A stretch of DNA of 64,000 bases, from NCBI GenBank assembly GCA_016214985.1, contig JACRMM010000003.1, forward strand, positions 1 to 64,000, in the 5' to 3' direction. This DNA is from Deltaproteobacteria bacterium (GTDB lineage Bacteria; Desulfobacterota; Deferrisomatia; Deferrisomatales; JACRMM01). Under the pieces are notes generated by a model. The model was not told the DNA's origin, searched no databases, and saw only the letters and a program-made list of their open reading frames with translations. The position numbers and the translations under genes are program-made. This document shows positions 33,846 to 44,118 of the stretch, piece by piece (the stretch's first letter is position 1; every line of letters begins with the position of its first letter).

Positions 33846-34649
33846 TCAGTTCGGAGTCTTGCTTTGGGTCGCGGGGAGGCTCTCGGCCTGATGCAGCACT
33901 TCGGCCGCCTCCTCCTGGCGACCGGAGACGTCCAGCGCCTCAGCCAGGGCCAGGTAGGCGTCGCGGTATCCCGGGTCCTCCTGAATGGCGTCCCGAAGCG
34001 CGGCCAGGGCCTCGGCACGTCTGCCCTTGGCGAGCAGGGCCTTGGCCGTCAAGAAGCGGGTGGCGGCCTTGCCCTTCGGGGTGTACCCGGGGACCACGGG
34101 CGGGGACGGCGCCGGAGGGGCGGCGGCATGCCCCAGAGCCACGAGGACCCGCTCCAAGAACTCGACCCGCTGGAGCTCCGGATAGCTCGGCAGGACCTCC
34201 ACGACCGTTCCCGAGGCGTCGAGGAGCAGGCTCGAAGGAACGGCCGTGAGACCCAGCCCGCTGTACACCGACAGGTCGGTGTCGACGATCACCGGGTAGG
34301 AAACCCCCTCCCCGTCCAGGTACGTCCGCAGGCGCGCGGCGTCGGACGGGTCCCAAGTCTCGTGCTCGACGTTGACGGCCACCACCGCCAGGTCGCCTCG
34401 GCCGTGCTTCCGATAGAAGATCTGCAGATCCGAAAGGACCTCAGCGCTCCGGGGGCTCCACGACGCCCAGAACACCACGACCGTAGCCCGAGCTCCGAGT
34501 GACTGGCGGAGAGTAACCGGGTTCCCGCCGAAATCCGGGAGCGTGAAGTCCCCGAAGGGCTGGCCGGGAACGGCGCGCTCCATGCCGAAGGCGCCCGCGG
34601 CACAGCCGGCGAGCCAAACCGCGACAAGCGCCGGCCCGATGCGACTCAC
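33846..34649 (-). CDS. thioredoxin-fold lipoprotein with TPR tail, CxxC lost
   Basis: A 267-residue exported protein. The lipobox LAGC (Cys16) predicts membrane anchoring. A TlpA/AhpC-TSA-like thioredoxin fold covers about residues 28-165 (FTLPDFGGNPVTLRQSLG; VVVFWASWSPRSAEVL; GVSYPVIVDTD; AVPSSLLLD). Where redox members have WCxxC, this has WSPRS, so thiol redox activity is not expected. A C-terminal tetratricopeptide-like pair (AKALLAKGRRAEALAALRDA; DAYLALAEALDVSGRQEEAA) follows. GTG 34649 overlaps the iorB stop (GTGA). Confidence 0.85.
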   Translation of the reverse strand: MSRIGPALVAVWLAGCAAGAFGMERAVPGQPFGDFTLPDFGGNPVTLRQSLGARATVVVFWASWSPRSAEVLSDLQIFYRKHGRGDLAVVAVNVEHETWDPSDAARLRTYLDGEGVSYPVIVDTDLSVYSGLGLTAVPSSLLLDASGTVVEVLPSYPELQRVEFLERVLVALGHAAAPPAPSPPVVPGYTPKGKAATRFLTAKALLAKGRRAEALAALRDAIQEDPGYRDAYLALAEALDVSGRQEEAAEVLHQAESLPATQSKTPN

Positions 34650-35254
34650 GGTCCTCTCCCAGGTCCTTCTTCGTTCCTCCCGGCCGCGCGCCCCAGCTCG
34701 AAGGCGCGCCGGTTCGGCTCGAAGAGCGCCTCCGGGACGAGCTCCCGGAGGGCCTCCAGGTAGGCCTCTTCCGGAATCTCCGGAAGGTGGAGCGACAGTG
34801 CGCCCAGGACGGCGAGGTTCGTCATCTTGGGGTTGCCGGCCTCGCGGGAGATCCGCAGCCCCTCGATCGCGACGACCTCGAACCCGGCCCCCCGGAGCGT
34901 CGCGACCGAATCGTCCGGGTACAGCGCCTTGCCGAGGAGGACGCAGGCAGGGAAGATGCGGCCCGTGCTCACCACAGCGAGCCCCCCGGGGCGCAGGAGT
35001 CTCGCATAGCGAAGGGCCTCCAGAGGCTCCAGACCCACGAGGACGTCGCCGGTCCCCTCCGCGAAGGTCGACGTGAGCACCCGGTCTCCGAACCGGTTGT
35101 ACCCGAAGACGCTTCCGCCCCTCATGGCGAGCCCGTAGACATCACTCGTCTTCACGTCGAACCCGGCCCGGAGCGCCGCCCGGGCCTGAAGCTGGTTCGA
35201 GAGCACCAGTCCCTGCCCTCCGACCCCTGCGAAGAAGAGGTTCTTCACGCCCAT
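34646..35254 (-). CDS. iorB: indolepyruvate:ferredoxin oxidoreductase beta subunit
   Basis: A 202-residue POR gamma-type subunit. Features are NLFFAGVGGQGLVLSNQL at the N-terminus, the GLAMRGGSVFGYNRFGD segment and the closing PEALFEPNRRAFELGR. With IorA it oxidatively decarboxylates aryl pyruvates (from Trp, Phe, Tyr transamination) to aryl-acetyl-CoA with ferredoxin as acceptor. Gap of 9 bases after iorA. Confidence 0.92.
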   Translation of the reverse strand: MGVKNLFFAGVGGQGLVLSNQLQARAALRAGFDVKTSDVYGLAMRGGSVFGYNRFGDRVLTSTFAEGTGDVLVGLEPLEALRYARLLRPGGLAVVSTGRIFPACVLLGKALYPDDSVATLRGAGFEVVAIEGLRISREAGNPKMTNLAVLGALSLHLPEIPEEAYLEALRELVPEALFEPNRRAFELGRAAGRNEEGPGRGP

Positions 35255-35263
35255 CTCTCCCTC

Positions 35264-37105
35264 CTACCCTTCCCGCTCGAAGCCCACCGGCCGCGGCGCC
35301 TCCGGCTCCTTGCCCGGCTCCGTCCGCTGAATGGCCCCGACGGGGCAGAACTGAGCGCAGACCGAGCACCCCACGCACTGATTCGCGTCGATGAAAGAGT
35401 TTAGCGTGCCTTCAGGCTTGTGGGCGTATGGCTGCATCGAGATCGGAGGACAGGCGACGGTGAGGCAGGTCCGGCACGCGATGCAGACGTCCGGATCGAC
35501 GAAGAACGGCGGCTGCTTCGTCTTGTACTTCAAGGCGCAGGGGCGCTGGGCCACGATCACCGCCGAGCGGCCGGGTGCCTCGAGGTGCTCTTTGAGCAGG
35601 ACCTTGAGCTCCTTCACCCGGAATTGGTCGACCTCGTGGACCTCGTCGATCCCCACGAGGCGCGCGAAGCCTGCGAAGTCGAAGCGACGGTGCTGGCGGC
35701 TTCGGATGTCCTTGCCCGTCGACGGGTTTTCCTGGCCACCGGTCATCGAGGTCGCCCGGTTGTCGAGGACGACGAGCTTGACCGGGTGCCCGTTGTAGGT
35801 CGCGTTCGCGAGCGACGGAAGCGCCGAGTGGACGAAGGTGGAGTCGCCCATGACGGAGACGTTCGGCTTGTGGGGGCTCTGACCGTCAGGTCCGCCCTGG
35901 ATCTTCTCCATCCCGACCGAGACGCCGAGCGACGCGCCCATGGAGATGGAAGTGGGGAAGACCGAGAGCGGCTCATAGGCGCCCATGAGGTAGCAGCCGA
36001 TGTCGCCGTGGCAGGAGACCTTCAGGTCCTTGAGCACCCGCAGGACGGGGCGGTGGGGGCAGCCGGCGCACAGGAGGGGTGAGCGCGGCACGGCCTCGAC
36101 GATCGGCGCCGCCCCCGGCAGCGGGAGGAGGTCTGCGCCCACGGCGACGAGTCCCGCATGGAGGGACTCGGGCGTGATCTCGCCGTAGCTCGGAAAGAGG
36201 GCCTTCCCCACCACGTTTCGAATCCCGGCAGCGAGGAGCTCCTTTTCGATGAACGGGAGGAGCTCCTCGACGACGACGACCGTGCGGTGCTCCCGTGCAA
36301 AGGAGCGGAGTCGCTCGAGGGGGAGCGGGAAGACGGTGCCGAGACGGAAGAGCGGCAGCTCCGCGGCAACTTCGCGGGCGTAGAGCGCCACGTAGCCCGA
36401 GGCCACGAGCCCGATCTCACCCCGGCCGGGGAGCACCTCGTTGAACGGCGACGCCTCCGCCAGAGCCCGGAGCCGTTCCATCCGATCTTCGAGCTTCCGG
36501 CGGCGGCCGATCGAGTAGGGCGGGGTCATGAAAGAGTCGTTGGGGTCGGGCCTGAAGCCCTTCACGTCCGGGGCCACCCGCTCGCCGGTCCCCACCGCGC
36601 CGGCCATGTGCGCCGTCTTGTCGAAGAGCCGGAGCAGGACCGGGGTCTCCACCTCCTCGCTGAGGGCGAAGGCGGCCTTGGTCATCTCGAACGCCTGCTG
36701 CGGGTCGCCCGGCTCCAGGATCGGGAGGAAGCCGAAGGGCCCCCAGCACCGGCTGTCCTGCTCGTTCTGGGAGGAGTGCATCCCCGGGTCGTCGCCCACC
36801 GCGAGGACGAAGCCGCCGTTCACCCGGGTATAGGAGAACGTGAGGAGCGGGTCGGAGGCGATGTTGACGCCCACGTGCTTCATGGCCACGAGAACGCGCG
36901 CGCCCGCCAGAGACGCCCCGATGCCGACCTCCAGGGCCACCTTCTCGTTCGTGGACCATTCGGCATGCAGCTCCGGGTATCTCGCCAGGGACTCCAGGAG
37001 CTGAGCCGTCGGAGACCCCGGATAGGACGTGGCGAGGCGAACCCCCGCTTCCCAGGCGCCCCGTGCCACCGCCTCGTTGCCGCTCAGAAACCGCTTCTCA
37101 CCCAT
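35264..37105 (-). CDS. iorA: indolepyruvate:ferredoxin oxidoreductase alpha subunit
   Basis: A 613-residue subunit with a PP domain first (LSGNEAVARGAWEAGVRLA; SYPGSPTAQLLESLAR), a transketolase-like C2 region, the TPP domain (CAGCPHRP; MGDSTFVHSALPSLANATYN), and two [4Fe-4S] motifs at the C-terminus (CIACRTCLTVACP and CVGCSVCAQFCPVGAI). This is the normal IorA layout. It is the first gene of iorA-iorB-lipoprotein, with a good promoter upstream. Confidence 0.95.
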   Translation of the reverse strand: MGEKRFLSGNEAVARGAWEAGVRLATSYPGSPTAQLLESLARYPELHAEWSTNEKVALEVGIGASLAGARVLVAMKHVGVNIASDPLLTFSYTRVNGGFVLAVGDDPGMHSSQNEQDSRCWGPFGFLPILEPGDPQQAFEMTKAAFALSEEVETPVLLRLFDKTAHMAGAVGTGERVAPDVKGFRPDPNDSFMTPPYSIGRRRKLEDRMERLRALAEASPFNEVLPGRGEIGLVASGYVALYAREVAAELPLFRLGTVFPLPLERLRSFAREHRTVVVVEELLPFIEKELLAAGIRNVVGKALFPSYGEITPESLHAGLVAVGADLLPLPGAAPIVEAVPRSPLLCAGCPHRPVLRVLKDLKVSCHGDIGCYLMGAYEPLSVFPTSISMGASLGVSVGMEKIQGGPDGQSPHKPNVSVMGDSTFVHSALPSLANATYNGHPVKLVVLDNRATSMTGGQENPSTGKDIRSRQHRRFDFAGFARLVGIDEVHEVDQFRVKELKVLLKEHLEAPGRSAVIVAQRPCALKYKTKQPPFFVDPDVCIACRTCLTVACPPISMQPYAHKPEGTLNSFIDANQCVGCSVCAQFCPVGAIQRTEPGKEPEAPRPVGFEREG

Positions 37106-37131
37106 GGGACCCCTCCCTCATCTTCGAAGGG

Positions 37132-37160
37132 AGTAGAACCCGGCAGGTCTCGGCCGTCAA
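37132..37160 (-). promoter_or_regulatory. sigma70-type promoter of iorAB
   Basis: On the minus strand TTGACG (37160-37155) and TCTACT (37137-37132) are 17 bases apart, ending 26 bases before the iorA ATG at 37105. Confidence 0.55.
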
Positions 37161-37263
37161 CCCTGGAAAAGACGGGAGCAGTCGGGCCGCGGAGGACCGA
37201 GAGGCCGACTCCTCTTCCTTCGCTCTGGTTCCGGTGCGGAGAAACTTGCGGAGCCTGGTCGCG

Positions 37264-37295
37264 AAGAGGGGCGGCCCTCAACCGCCGCCCCTCTT
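37264..37295 (-). terminator. hairpin downstream of the alpha/beta hydrolase
   Basis: AAGAGGGGCGG at 37264-37274 pairs with CCGCCCCTCTT at 37285-37295 (11 bp, 10-base loop). It lies 55 bases after the hydrolase stop and before the iorA promoter. No long U-tract follows on either strand. Confidence 0.5.
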
Positions 37296-37349
37296 TGGCA
37301 ACCTCAGTTTCCCCACGAGAACGAGTGCGCCCCCGCAGTTCACGACCCC

Positions 37350-38252
37350 TTACGGCTTCAGGTGCTCGACAAACCAGTCGCGCTGGGCCACGCTGGAGAT
37401 CTCGAAGGCAGGTCCGACGTACGCCTCAAAGTGGCCGCCGGGCACCGTGAGAAGCTTCTTGGGATGCAGCGCGGTCTCGAAAGCCGCCAAAGAGATGTCC
37501 GCCGGAACCAGGTGGTCGCCGAGGGCAACCACCAGCATGAAGGGCGTGGGGCAGATGTTCGGGATGTAGATTCCGGGCTCGTACTCCGTGAAGAGCTCGA
37601 CGGACTGAAGCGTACACTCGTTGCGCCAGGACGGTGCCAGCTTCCTGCCGGTCTCGTTAAACCACTGCCAGGAGTCCGGCGTCGGCAGGGCGCAGGCGCC
37701 CAGCGGATCTTCCGCGACGACCGGGATCATGGCCGGCGGCTTTCCTGCGTACCGAGCCTCCCGGTCGGCGTCGAAACTGGCCCTCACGGCCGCGAAGAAG
37801 TCGGAGCGGATCAAGCGCCGGGCATTGCGGAGGCCGCTGATGAGCGGCACCTGACACACGACACACTTGACCCGACGGTCGATCGCCGCCACCACCAGCA
37901 CGTGTCCTCCGCTGTAGCTCGAGCCCCAGACGCCGATCCTGGCCTTGTCCACGCCGGGGAGCGATCCGGCGAAGGTGATGGCGTCCCGATAGTCGGAGAC
38001 CTGGCGCCACGGGTCGATGTGCTGCCTGGGCTCGCCGTCGCTCGCACCCAGGTTTCGGTTGTCGTAGACGAGCACCGCCATGCCCGCGGCGCAGAACACT
38101 TCGGCGAACTTGTCGAGATACATCTCCTTCGTGGCGGAGTAGCCGTGGGCCATGACGATCGCCGGCACAGGACCTTTCGATCGGTCGGGCTGGTAGAGCC
38201 AGCCGCGGAGCGTCACCCCGTCTTCGGTCCGAAATTCAATGTCTTTTCGCAT
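37350..38252 (-). CDS. alpha/beta hydrolase (CocE/DltE-like)
   Basis: A 300-residue serine hydrolase. It opens MRKDIEFRTEDGVTLRGWLY, then AIVMAHGYSATKEMYLDKFAE with the HG oxyanion motif, VLVYDNRNLGASDG, the nucleophile elbow GVWGSSYSGG (Ser about 123), and a late VPGGHFEAYVG with the catalytic His. This layout matches the large alpha/beta hydrolase group that includes peptidase S15/S9-like esterases. ATG 38252 has AAGGAGAG upstream. The substrate is unknown. Confidence 0.85.
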   Translation of the reverse strand: MRKDIEFRTEDGVTLRGWLYQPDRSKGPVPAIVMAHGYSATKEMYLDKFAEVFCAAGMAVLVYDNRNLGASDGEPRQHIDPWRQVSDYRDAITFAGSLPGVDKARIGVWGSSYSGGHVLVVAAIDRRVKCVVCQVPLISGLRNARRLIRSDFFAAVRASFDADREARYAGKPPAMIPVVAEDPLGACALPTPDSWQWFNETGRKLAPSWRNECTLQSVELFTEYEPGIYIPNICPTPFMLVVALGDHLVPADISLAAFETALHPKKLLTVPGGHFEAYVGPAFEISSVAQRDWFVEHLKP

Positions 38253-38294
38253 GATTCTCTCCTTACCGGGTTGAGTTTGACGGACGGCCCTGCG

Positions 38295-38321
38295 AGTATA
38301 GCTTACTGAGGCGGGTGTCAA
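38295..38321 (-). promoter_or_regulatory. promoter of the alpha/beta hydrolase
   Basis: On the minus strand TTGACA (38321-38316) and TATACT (38300-38295). Both hexamers are near consensus but the spacer is only 15 bases, which would weaken the promoter. Confidence 0.4.
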
Positions 38322-38475
38322 GCCTCACTGTCCCCTCGCCCACCCCCTGAGGAACGCCCGGACGGCACGCACCTCGAGCCGGGCCGCCTTGCCCTTGCCG
38401 TCCGAGGCGGCCTCCGGTACCTTCGTCGAACCCCTTCCGCGTCGAAACAACATCCACCGAAAGGAGCAGGCTCTC

Positions 38476-39144
38476 ATGGCGACCCTCGAAGCGATCGACC
38501 GCTGGCGCAGCATTCGGAGATTCCGGGACGAGCACGTGCCCGAGGAGAAGCTTCGGGCGGTCCTGGAGGCCGGACGACGCGCCTTTTCCTGGGAGAATGT
38601 GCAGCCGTGGCACTTCCTCGTAATCGAGCAACCGGAGATGAAGGAGAAGCTGGCCAAGCTCGCCGCGGGGCAGAAGCAGGTCGCTCGGGCTCCGGTGGTG
38701 ATCGGCGTGTGCGGCGATCTCTCGGCCTGGGACAAACCCAAGAATCGCGAGGCGCTTCTGGGGCTCGTTGGGGCGGGGGTGGTCAAGGCAACCGAGGAGG
38801 CGTTGAACGCGATTCTGGACGACCCGGTCTTCGGGGTCGCCAACAACGGTCCGACCATGATCCTGGCCCGGACCTTCGAGCAACTGGGGATCGCTTACGC
38901 CTTCATGGGCCTGGAGGCGGTGCACCAGGGGCTCGGGATGTGCGTGGTGGGCGCGCTGAGCAACGAGGCCACGGGGGCCGCCAGGGAGAAGTACGTGGAC
39001 GCCAAGGCTGCCCTGGGGATCCCGGACCACATGTACCTGGTCGCCCTGCTCACCCTCGGTGTTCCGGACGAGGAACCCCAGGCGCGGCCCCGCAAGCCCT
39101 TCGACGCCGTGGTGTCCCGCGGAAAGATGGGGAACCGCTTCTGA
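38476..39144 (+). CDS. nitroreductase family protein
   Basis: A 222-residue FMN-dependent nitroreductase-fold enzyme: AIDRWRSIRRFRDEHVPEEKL, the SWENVQPWHFLV segment in place of the common PS..N.QPW.f, then NGPTMILARTFEQLG-like and a C-terminal domain with TLGVPDEEPQARPRKPFD, the usual ending where basic residues contact FMN phosphate. The ATG at 38476 follows AAGGAG. The substrate is unclear. A strong hairpin follows the stop. Confidence 0.88.
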   Translation: MATLEAIDRWRSIRRFRDEHVPEEKLRAVLEAGRRAFSWENVQPWHFLVIEQPEMKEKLAKLAAGQKQVARAPVVIGVCGDLSAWDKPKNREALLGLVGAGVVKATEEALNAILDDPVFGVANNGPTMILARTFEQLGIAYAFMGLEAVHQGLGMCVVGALSNEATGAAREKYVDAKAALGIPDHMYLVALLTLGVPDEEPQARPRKPFDAVVSRGKMGNRF

Positions 39145-39149
39145 CCGGC

Positions 39150-39183
39150 GCCTCGCCCGGGTGGGGCCCTACCCGGGCGAGGC
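39150..39183 (+). terminator. terminator hairpin after the nitroreductase gene
   Basis: GCCTCGCCCGGGT at 39150-39162 and ACCCGGGCGAGGC at 39171-39183 form a perfect 13-bp stem with an 8-base loop, 5 bases after the stop. The following tract is pyrimidine-rich but not a T-run. Confidence 0.6.
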
Positions 39184-39428
39184 ACCTCTCCGTCCCACCC
39201 CCCTGGCACTGAGCAGAGTTCCGGCCGTTACCGCCACGGCGGCAACGATCTCCCCCGGGTCTGCAGACCCGGACTTCTTCGCCGCGGCCCACAATCTCTT
39301 CAACGGGCGGCAGTACACCTCCGACCTCCGAAACCCCGAACGGTGGGCGGAGGGAGGGGCCCGGATCCGGTTCTCGCCCGAGATGCGGGCCGAGGGGCGA
39401 GCTCTGCTTTCCCACCCCTCCCTGCTCG

Positions 39429-39457
39429 TTGACGCGCCCCGTCGTTTTCCCTAGTAT
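39429..39457 (+). promoter_or_regulatory. sigma70-type promoter of valS
   Basis: TTGACG at 39429-39434 and TAGTAT at 39452-39457, spacer exactly 17 bases. The start of transcription would be near 39464, 31 bases before the ATG. The leader is too short for a T-box. Confidence 0.65.
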
Positions 39458-39494
39458 CCAGCCTTTCTTCCGCCGCCCCATCGCGAGGAACCCG

Positions 39495-42176
39495 ATGCCC
39501 TCCCCCGCCCCCGCCCTCGGCCCGTACGATCCCCACGCCCTCGAGGAGAAGTGGTACCAGCGCTCCCTCGAGCGCCACCTCTTCCACGCCGACGCGGCCT
39601 CGCCGAAGCCGCCCTTCTCCATCGTCATCCCGCCGCCGAACGTGACGGGCTCGCTCCACATGGGCCATGCGCTCAACAACACGCTCCAGGACGTGCTCGT
39701 GCGCTACAAGCGCATGGACGGCTTCGAGGCCCTGTGGATGCCGGGCACCGACCACGCCGGGATCGCGACGCAGAACGTGGTGGAGCGGATGCTCGCAAAG
39801 GAGGGCACCTCCCGCGAAGCGCTCGGCCGCGCGGGGTTCGTCGAGCGGGTGTGGACGTGGAAGGCCGAGTCGGGCGGCACGATCATCCACCAACTGAAGC
39901 GCCTCGGGGCCTCCTGCGACTGGGACCGGGAGCGCTTCACCATGGACGAGGGCCTCTCCCGGGCCGTGCGAGAGGTGTTCTGCCGCCTCTACGACGAGGG
40001 GCTCATCTACCAGGGCGACTACATCACGAACTGGTGCCCCCGCTGCCACACCGCCCTCTCGGATCTCGAGGTGGAGCACGAGGACGCCCAGGGGCACCTC
40101 TGGCACCTGCGCTATCCCTTCTTGGACGGCTCCGGAGAGGTGGTCGTCGCCACGACCCGCCCCGAGACCATGCTCGGCGACACGGCCGTGGCCGTACACC
40201 CGGAGGACGAGCGCTACCAGGGCCTCGTCGGCAAGGTGCTCGTCCTGCCGCTCGTGGGGCGTGAGATCCCGCTCATCGCCGACGCGACCGTGGACCCGGC
40301 CTTCGGCACCGGCGCCGTGAAGGTGACGCCCGCCCACGACCCGAACGACTTCGCCACCGGCCTGCGCCACGGCCTCGCCCAGATCGCGGTCATCGGCAAG
40401 GACGGCGCGATGACCGCCGACGCTGGCGCGGCCTACGCCGGCCTCGACCGCTACGCGGCCCGAAAGAAGGTGCTCGCCGACCTTGAAGCCGCGGGCGCGC
40501 TCCTGAAGGAGGAGGCGCACGGCCACGCGGTGGGCCACTGCTACCGGTGTCACACCGTGATCGAGCCGCTCGTCTCCCGCCAGTGGTTCGTGAGGGTGAA
40601 GCCGCTCGCCGACGCTGCCATGGACGCGGTGCGCGACGGCCGCACCCGCATTGTGCCCGCTCAGTGGGAGAAGACCTACTTCCACTGGATGGAGAACATC
40701 CGCGACTGGTGCATCTCGCGCCAGATCTGGTGGGGACATCGCATCCCCGCCTTCACCTGCTCCGCGTGCGGCGTGGTCACGGTGTCGCGCACCGACCTCT
40801 CGACGTGCCCGGCCTGCAGCGGTGCTGTGACCCAGGAGACCGACGTCCTCGACACCTGGTTCTCGTCGGCCCTGTGGCCATTCTCCACCATGGGCTGGCC
40901 CGACCGCACCCCGGAGCTCGCGAAGTTCTACCCCACCTCGGTCCTCATCACGGGCTTCGACATCCTCTTCTTCTGGGTGGCCCGGATGATGATGATGGGC
41001 CTGAAGTTCATGGGAGAGGTGCCCTTCACCGACGTCTACATCCACGCCCTGGTCCGCGACGAAAAGGGCCAGAAGATGTCAAAGTCCAAGGGCAACGTCA
41101 TCGACCCCCTGGAGGTGATCGGCCAGTTCGGGGCCGACGCCTTCCGTTTCACGCTCTGCGCCTTCGCTGCCCAGGGCCGCGACGTGCGCCTCTCCACCGA
41201 GCGGATCGAGGGCTACAGCCGCTTCGTGAACAAGGTGTGGAACGCCGCGAAGTTCGCCCTGATGAACCTGGAGGATTTCGACCCGGCCGGCGCCGAGGTG
41301 CCCTTCGCCGACCTTTCGCCCCAGGACCGCTGGGTGCTCACCCGCTTGAAGGCGGCCGTGTCTGACGTGCGCCGGGGAATCGAGGCCTACGAGTTCGACA
41401 AGGCGGCGAGCGCCGCCTACCAATTCGTGTGGCGGGAGTTCTGTGACTGGTACATCGAGCTGGCCAAGCGGCCCTTGTTTGCCGCCGATGCGCCCCGGGC
41501 GCGCCTCGGCACCCAGCAGACCCTGGTACGGGCCCTCGACGCCATCTTCCGCGTGCTCCACCCCTTTACGCCGTTCGTGAGCGAGGAGCTCTGGGGCCAC
41601 CTGCCCTGGCCCGCCTTCCTGGGCGAGCGGCCGGCGAGCCTCGTCACGGCGCGCTTCCCGCGGCCCGAGGAGATGCCCTCCGACGAGGCGGCCACGGTTC
41701 GCATCGAACTCGTTCAGGCCGCGATCTCGGCGATCCGCAACGTGCGGGGTGAAATGAACGTGCCCCCGTCGAAGAAGATCACGGCGCTCGTCCAGGGCGA
41801 ACCCGCGGCGCTCGAGACGATCCGGGCCGAGGCCGACTCGGTCCGGGCCCTGGCCGGACTGGAGCGGCTGGAGGTGCTCGCCGCCGGCGCGCCGAAGCCC
41901 GAGAAGGCCGCCGCGGCCGTGGCGCCGGGGCTCGAGATCTTCCTGCCGCTCTCGGGCCTCGTGGACCTCGGGGAGGAGGAGCGGCGGCTCAAGAAGGAGA
42001 TCGAGAAGCTCGAGGCCGACGCGGCAAAGATCGCGGCCAAGCTCCACAACCCCCAGTTCGCCGAGAAGGCCCCGGAGGCCGTGGTCGCAAAGGAGCGAGC
42101 CCGCGCAGCCGAGCTCGAGGACGCCCTCGGGAAGCTCCGAGCGGGCCTCGCCCGCGTCGTCGCGGCGGCGGGATGA
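39495..42176 (+). CDS. valS: valyl-tRNA synthetase
   Basis: Class I synthetase charging tRNA-Val, 893 residues. HIGH motif HMGH (55-58) and KMSKS (527-531) are intact. Other hallmarks are [37 protein letters not shown] of the editing domain, and a C-terminal coiled coil ([19 protein letters not shown], about 840-893) that binds tRNA. ATG 39495 has GAGGAA upstream and lies just after the promoter; a longer frame begins inside the -35 box. It is the first gene of valS-nadC-permease-methyltransferase. Confidence 0.97.
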   Translation: MPSPAPALGPYDPHALEEKWYQRSLERHLFHADAASPKPPFSIVIPPPNVTGSLHMGHALNNTLQDVLVRYKRMDGFEALWMPGTDHAGIATQNVVERMLAKEGTSREALGRAGFVERVWTWKAESGGTIIHQLKRLGASCDWDRERFTMDEGLSRAVREVFCRLYDEGLIYQGDYITNWCPRCHTALSDLEVEHEDAQGHLWHLRYPFLDGSGEVVVATTRPETMLGDTAVAVHPEDERYQGLVGKVLVLPLVGREIPLIADATVDPAFGTGAVKVTPAHDPNDFATGLRHGLAQIAVIGKDGAMTADAGAAYAGLDRYAARKKVLADLEAAGALLKEEAHGHAVGHCYRCHTVIEPLVSRQWFVRVKPLADAAMDAVRDGRTRIVPAQWEKTYFHWMENIRDWCISRQIWWGHRIPAFTCSACGVVTVSRTDLSTCPACSGAVTQETDVLDTWFSSALWPFSTMGWPDRTPELAKFYPTSVLITGFDILFFWVARMMMMGLKFMGEVPFTDVYIHALVRDEKGQKMSKSKGNVIDPLEVIGQFGADAFRFTLCAFAAQGRDVRLSTERIEGYSRFVNKVWNAAKFALMNLEDFDPAGAEVPFADLSPQDRWVLTRLKAAVSDVRRGIEAYEFDKAASAAYQFVWREFCDWYIELAKRPLFAADAPRARLGTQQTLVRALDAIFRVLHPFTPFVSEELWGHLPWPAFLGERPASLVTARFPRPEEMPSDEAATVRIELVQAAISAIRNVRGEMNVPPSKKITALVQGEPAALETIRAEADSVRALAGLERLEVLAAGAPKPEKAAAAVAPGLEIFLPLSGLVDLGEEERRLKKEIEKLEADAAKIAAKLHNPQFAEKAPEAVVAKERARAAELEDALGKLRAGLARVVAAAG

Positions 42177-43033
42177 GCGCCGACTGGGCCGCGGAGTTTC
42201 CCCTCCTCGCGGCGGACCGGGTGCTCCGGGCCGCGCTGGAGGAGGACGTGGGCACGGGCGACGTAACCACGCTCTGCTCGGTGCCCGCGGGTGCTCGTAC
42301 CCGCGCCTGCCTCGTGGCCAAGGAGCCCCTTCGGCTCGCTGGGCTGCCGGGGTTCGTGCGGACCTTCGAGCTCCTCGGCGCCGGCGACCTCTCCTGGGAC
42401 CTCCACGCGGCCGACGGCGATGACCTGGCGGCGGGAATCCGGGTGCTCGACGTCGAGGGCGACGCCCGGCGCCTCCTCACCGGCGAGCGCACGGCCCTGA
42501 ACCTCCTCCAGCGCCTCTCGGGCATCGCGACGATGACGGCCCGCTGGTGCCGGCACCTGGAAGGGACGGCAGCACAGCTCGTGGACACGCGCAAGACCAC
42601 CCCCGGCCTGCGGGCCCTGGAGAAGTATGCGGTGCGGGTGGGCGGCGCGCGCAACCACCGCACAGGCCTCTTCGACGGCGTGCTCCTGAAGGAGAATCAC
42701 CTGCGCGCGGCCGGCGGAATCGGCCCGGCCGTGGCCGCGGCCCGGGCCCGGGCGCCCCACACGCTGCGGGTCGAGGTCGAGGTGACGACGCTCGCCGAAC
42801 TCGACGAAGCCCTGGCCTCCGGCGCCGACGCGGTGCTGCTCGACAACATGGACCTCGCGACCCTGGTCAAGGCGGTGACGCGGACGGGTGGTCGCGCGCT
42901 CCTGGAGGCCTCTGGCGGCGTGACCGAGGAGCGGCTGCGGACCATCGCCGAAACCGGGGTGGACCTCGTCTCCGCCGGGGCACTGACGCACTCGGCTCGC
43001 GCCGTGGACCTCTCGTTCCTCTTCGAAGTCTAA
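42173..43033 (+). CDS. nadC: nicotinate-nucleotide pyrophosphorylase (QPRTase)
   Basis: A 286-residue enzyme that makes nicotinate mononucleotide from quinolinate and PRPP in NAD synthesis. Clear motifs: [76 protein letters not shown] and LLDNMD, then EASGGV. The start overlaps the valS stop (ATGA). Confidence 0.96.
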   Translation: MSADWAAEFPLLAADRVLRAALEEDVGTGDVTTLCSVPAGARTRACLVAKEPLRLAGLPGFVRTFELLGAGDLSWDLHAADGDDLAAGIRVLDVEGDARRLLTGERTALNLLQRLSGIATMTARWCRHLEGTAAQLVDTRKTTPGLRALEKYAVRVGGARNHRTGLFDGVLLKENHLRAAGGIGPAVAAARARAPHTLRVEVEVTTLAELDEALASGADAVLLDNMDLATLVKAVTRTGGRALLEASGGVTEERLRTIAETGVDLVSAGALTHSARAVDLSFLFEV

Positions 43034-43125
43034 CCGTGCTTCCTCAGGAGGGAGGGCGGGGGCCTGCCGGAGCGGAGCCGCCCGGCCCCTCGACGCCCCC
43101 GTCATTGCCTCCGATCGCGGCCCCC

Positions 43126-44118
43126 GTGTCTTACGCGGCGGCCGCGCGAGAATCCTCCGCCCCGACCGCCGGGCATCGGGCGGCGGAGCGAGGCAGGCCC
43201 CCGCTCGCCCGACACCAGTATCTCCTCCACCTCCTCTCGGCCTCGCTCGCGGTGACGCTCTGGGGCGTCTCCTACGCGGTGATCCGCGTGGCTGTGCACG
43301 AGATCCCACCGCTCACCCTCGCGTCGCTTCGCTTCGTGCTCGCGGCCGCGGTCTTGTGGCCGGCCGCACGACGCCGGTGCCGGGGCGAGCGCCTCGCGCC
43401 CGAGGATCACTGGACCACCTTCGGCCTCGGCTTTCTGGGCGTCACCCTCTACTTCGCGTTCGAGAACTGGGGCCTGTACTTCACGACCGCGTCCCACGGG
43501 TCGCTGATCATCGCCACGATTCCCCTGGCGACGGCGCTGGTCGAGGCCATCCAGCGCCGGACCCTCCCGTCCGCCTGGCTGCTCGGAGGACTGGCGACGG
43601 CACTCGTCGGCATCGGTCTTACGGTGGGCTCCTCCGGCCGCGAGGCCACGGTGCTCGGCGACCTCCTCGTCCTGGGCGCGGTGTTCTCGTGGGTCGGCTA
43701 CACCTTCCTCGCCCGTCACCTCTCGGATCGGTACTCGCCCCTCTTCATCACTCAGTCGGCCCTGGTGGTAGGTGCGGTCACCCTGGCACCGCTAGCGGCC
43801 CTGGAACTCCTGCACCATCCGATACGACGCATTCCCTCGCCGCTCGCCTGGGCGTCGGTTGCCTACCTCGGCGTGTTCTGCTCTGCCCTGTGTTATCTGC
43901 TCTGGAACGCCGCGATCCCCGTCCTGGGCGTGACCGTGTCGAGCAACCTCCTCAACGCAACGCCGCTGGTCGGCGTGCTCACCGGCGTCGTAGCCCTGGG
44001 AGAGCCGTTCACAGCCACCGCCGCCCTCGGGAGCGCCCTGATCCTCGGGGGCGTCGTCGTGGCGAGCCGCCCCCCGGCGGCGCCTCGGGAGGCGGACCTG
44101 GCCGAGGAGTTCCGATGA
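43126..44118 (+). CDS. EamA/DMT family permease
   Basis: About 330 residues with ten hydrophobic segments in two EamA repeats (LWGVSYAVIRVAVHEIPPLT; LASLRFVLAAAVLWPA; and in the second half SWVGYTFLARHLSDRYSPL and SNLLNATPLVGVLTGVVALGE). The GTG at 43126 is the likely start, but TTG 43105 and GTG 43036 are in frame and none has a good ribosome-binding site. It is translationally linked to the methyltransferase downstream. Substrate unknown. It is only distantly related to the permease at 15 kb. Confidence 0.85.
   Translation: MSYAAAARESSAPTAGHRAAERGRPPLARHQYLLHLLSASLAVTLWGVSYAVIRVAVHEIPPLTLASLRFVLAAAVLWPAARRRCRGERLAPEDHWTTFGLGFLGVTLYFAFENWGLYFTTASHGSLIIATIPLATALVEAIQRRTLPSAWLLGGLATALVGIGLTVGSSGREATVLGDLLVLGAVFSWVGYTFLARHLSDRYSPLFITQSALVVGAVTLAPLAALELLHHPIRRIPSPLAWASVAYLGVFCSALCYLLWNAAIPVLGVTVSSNLLNATPLVGVLTGVVALGEPFTATAALGSALILGGVVVASRPPAAPREADLAEEFR

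Noticed and set aside
39184..39494. T-box or other riboswitch before valS
   Set aside because: The promoter lies at 39429-39457, leaving a leader of only about 31 bases, too short for a T-box; no AGGGTGG-type antiterminator is seen.
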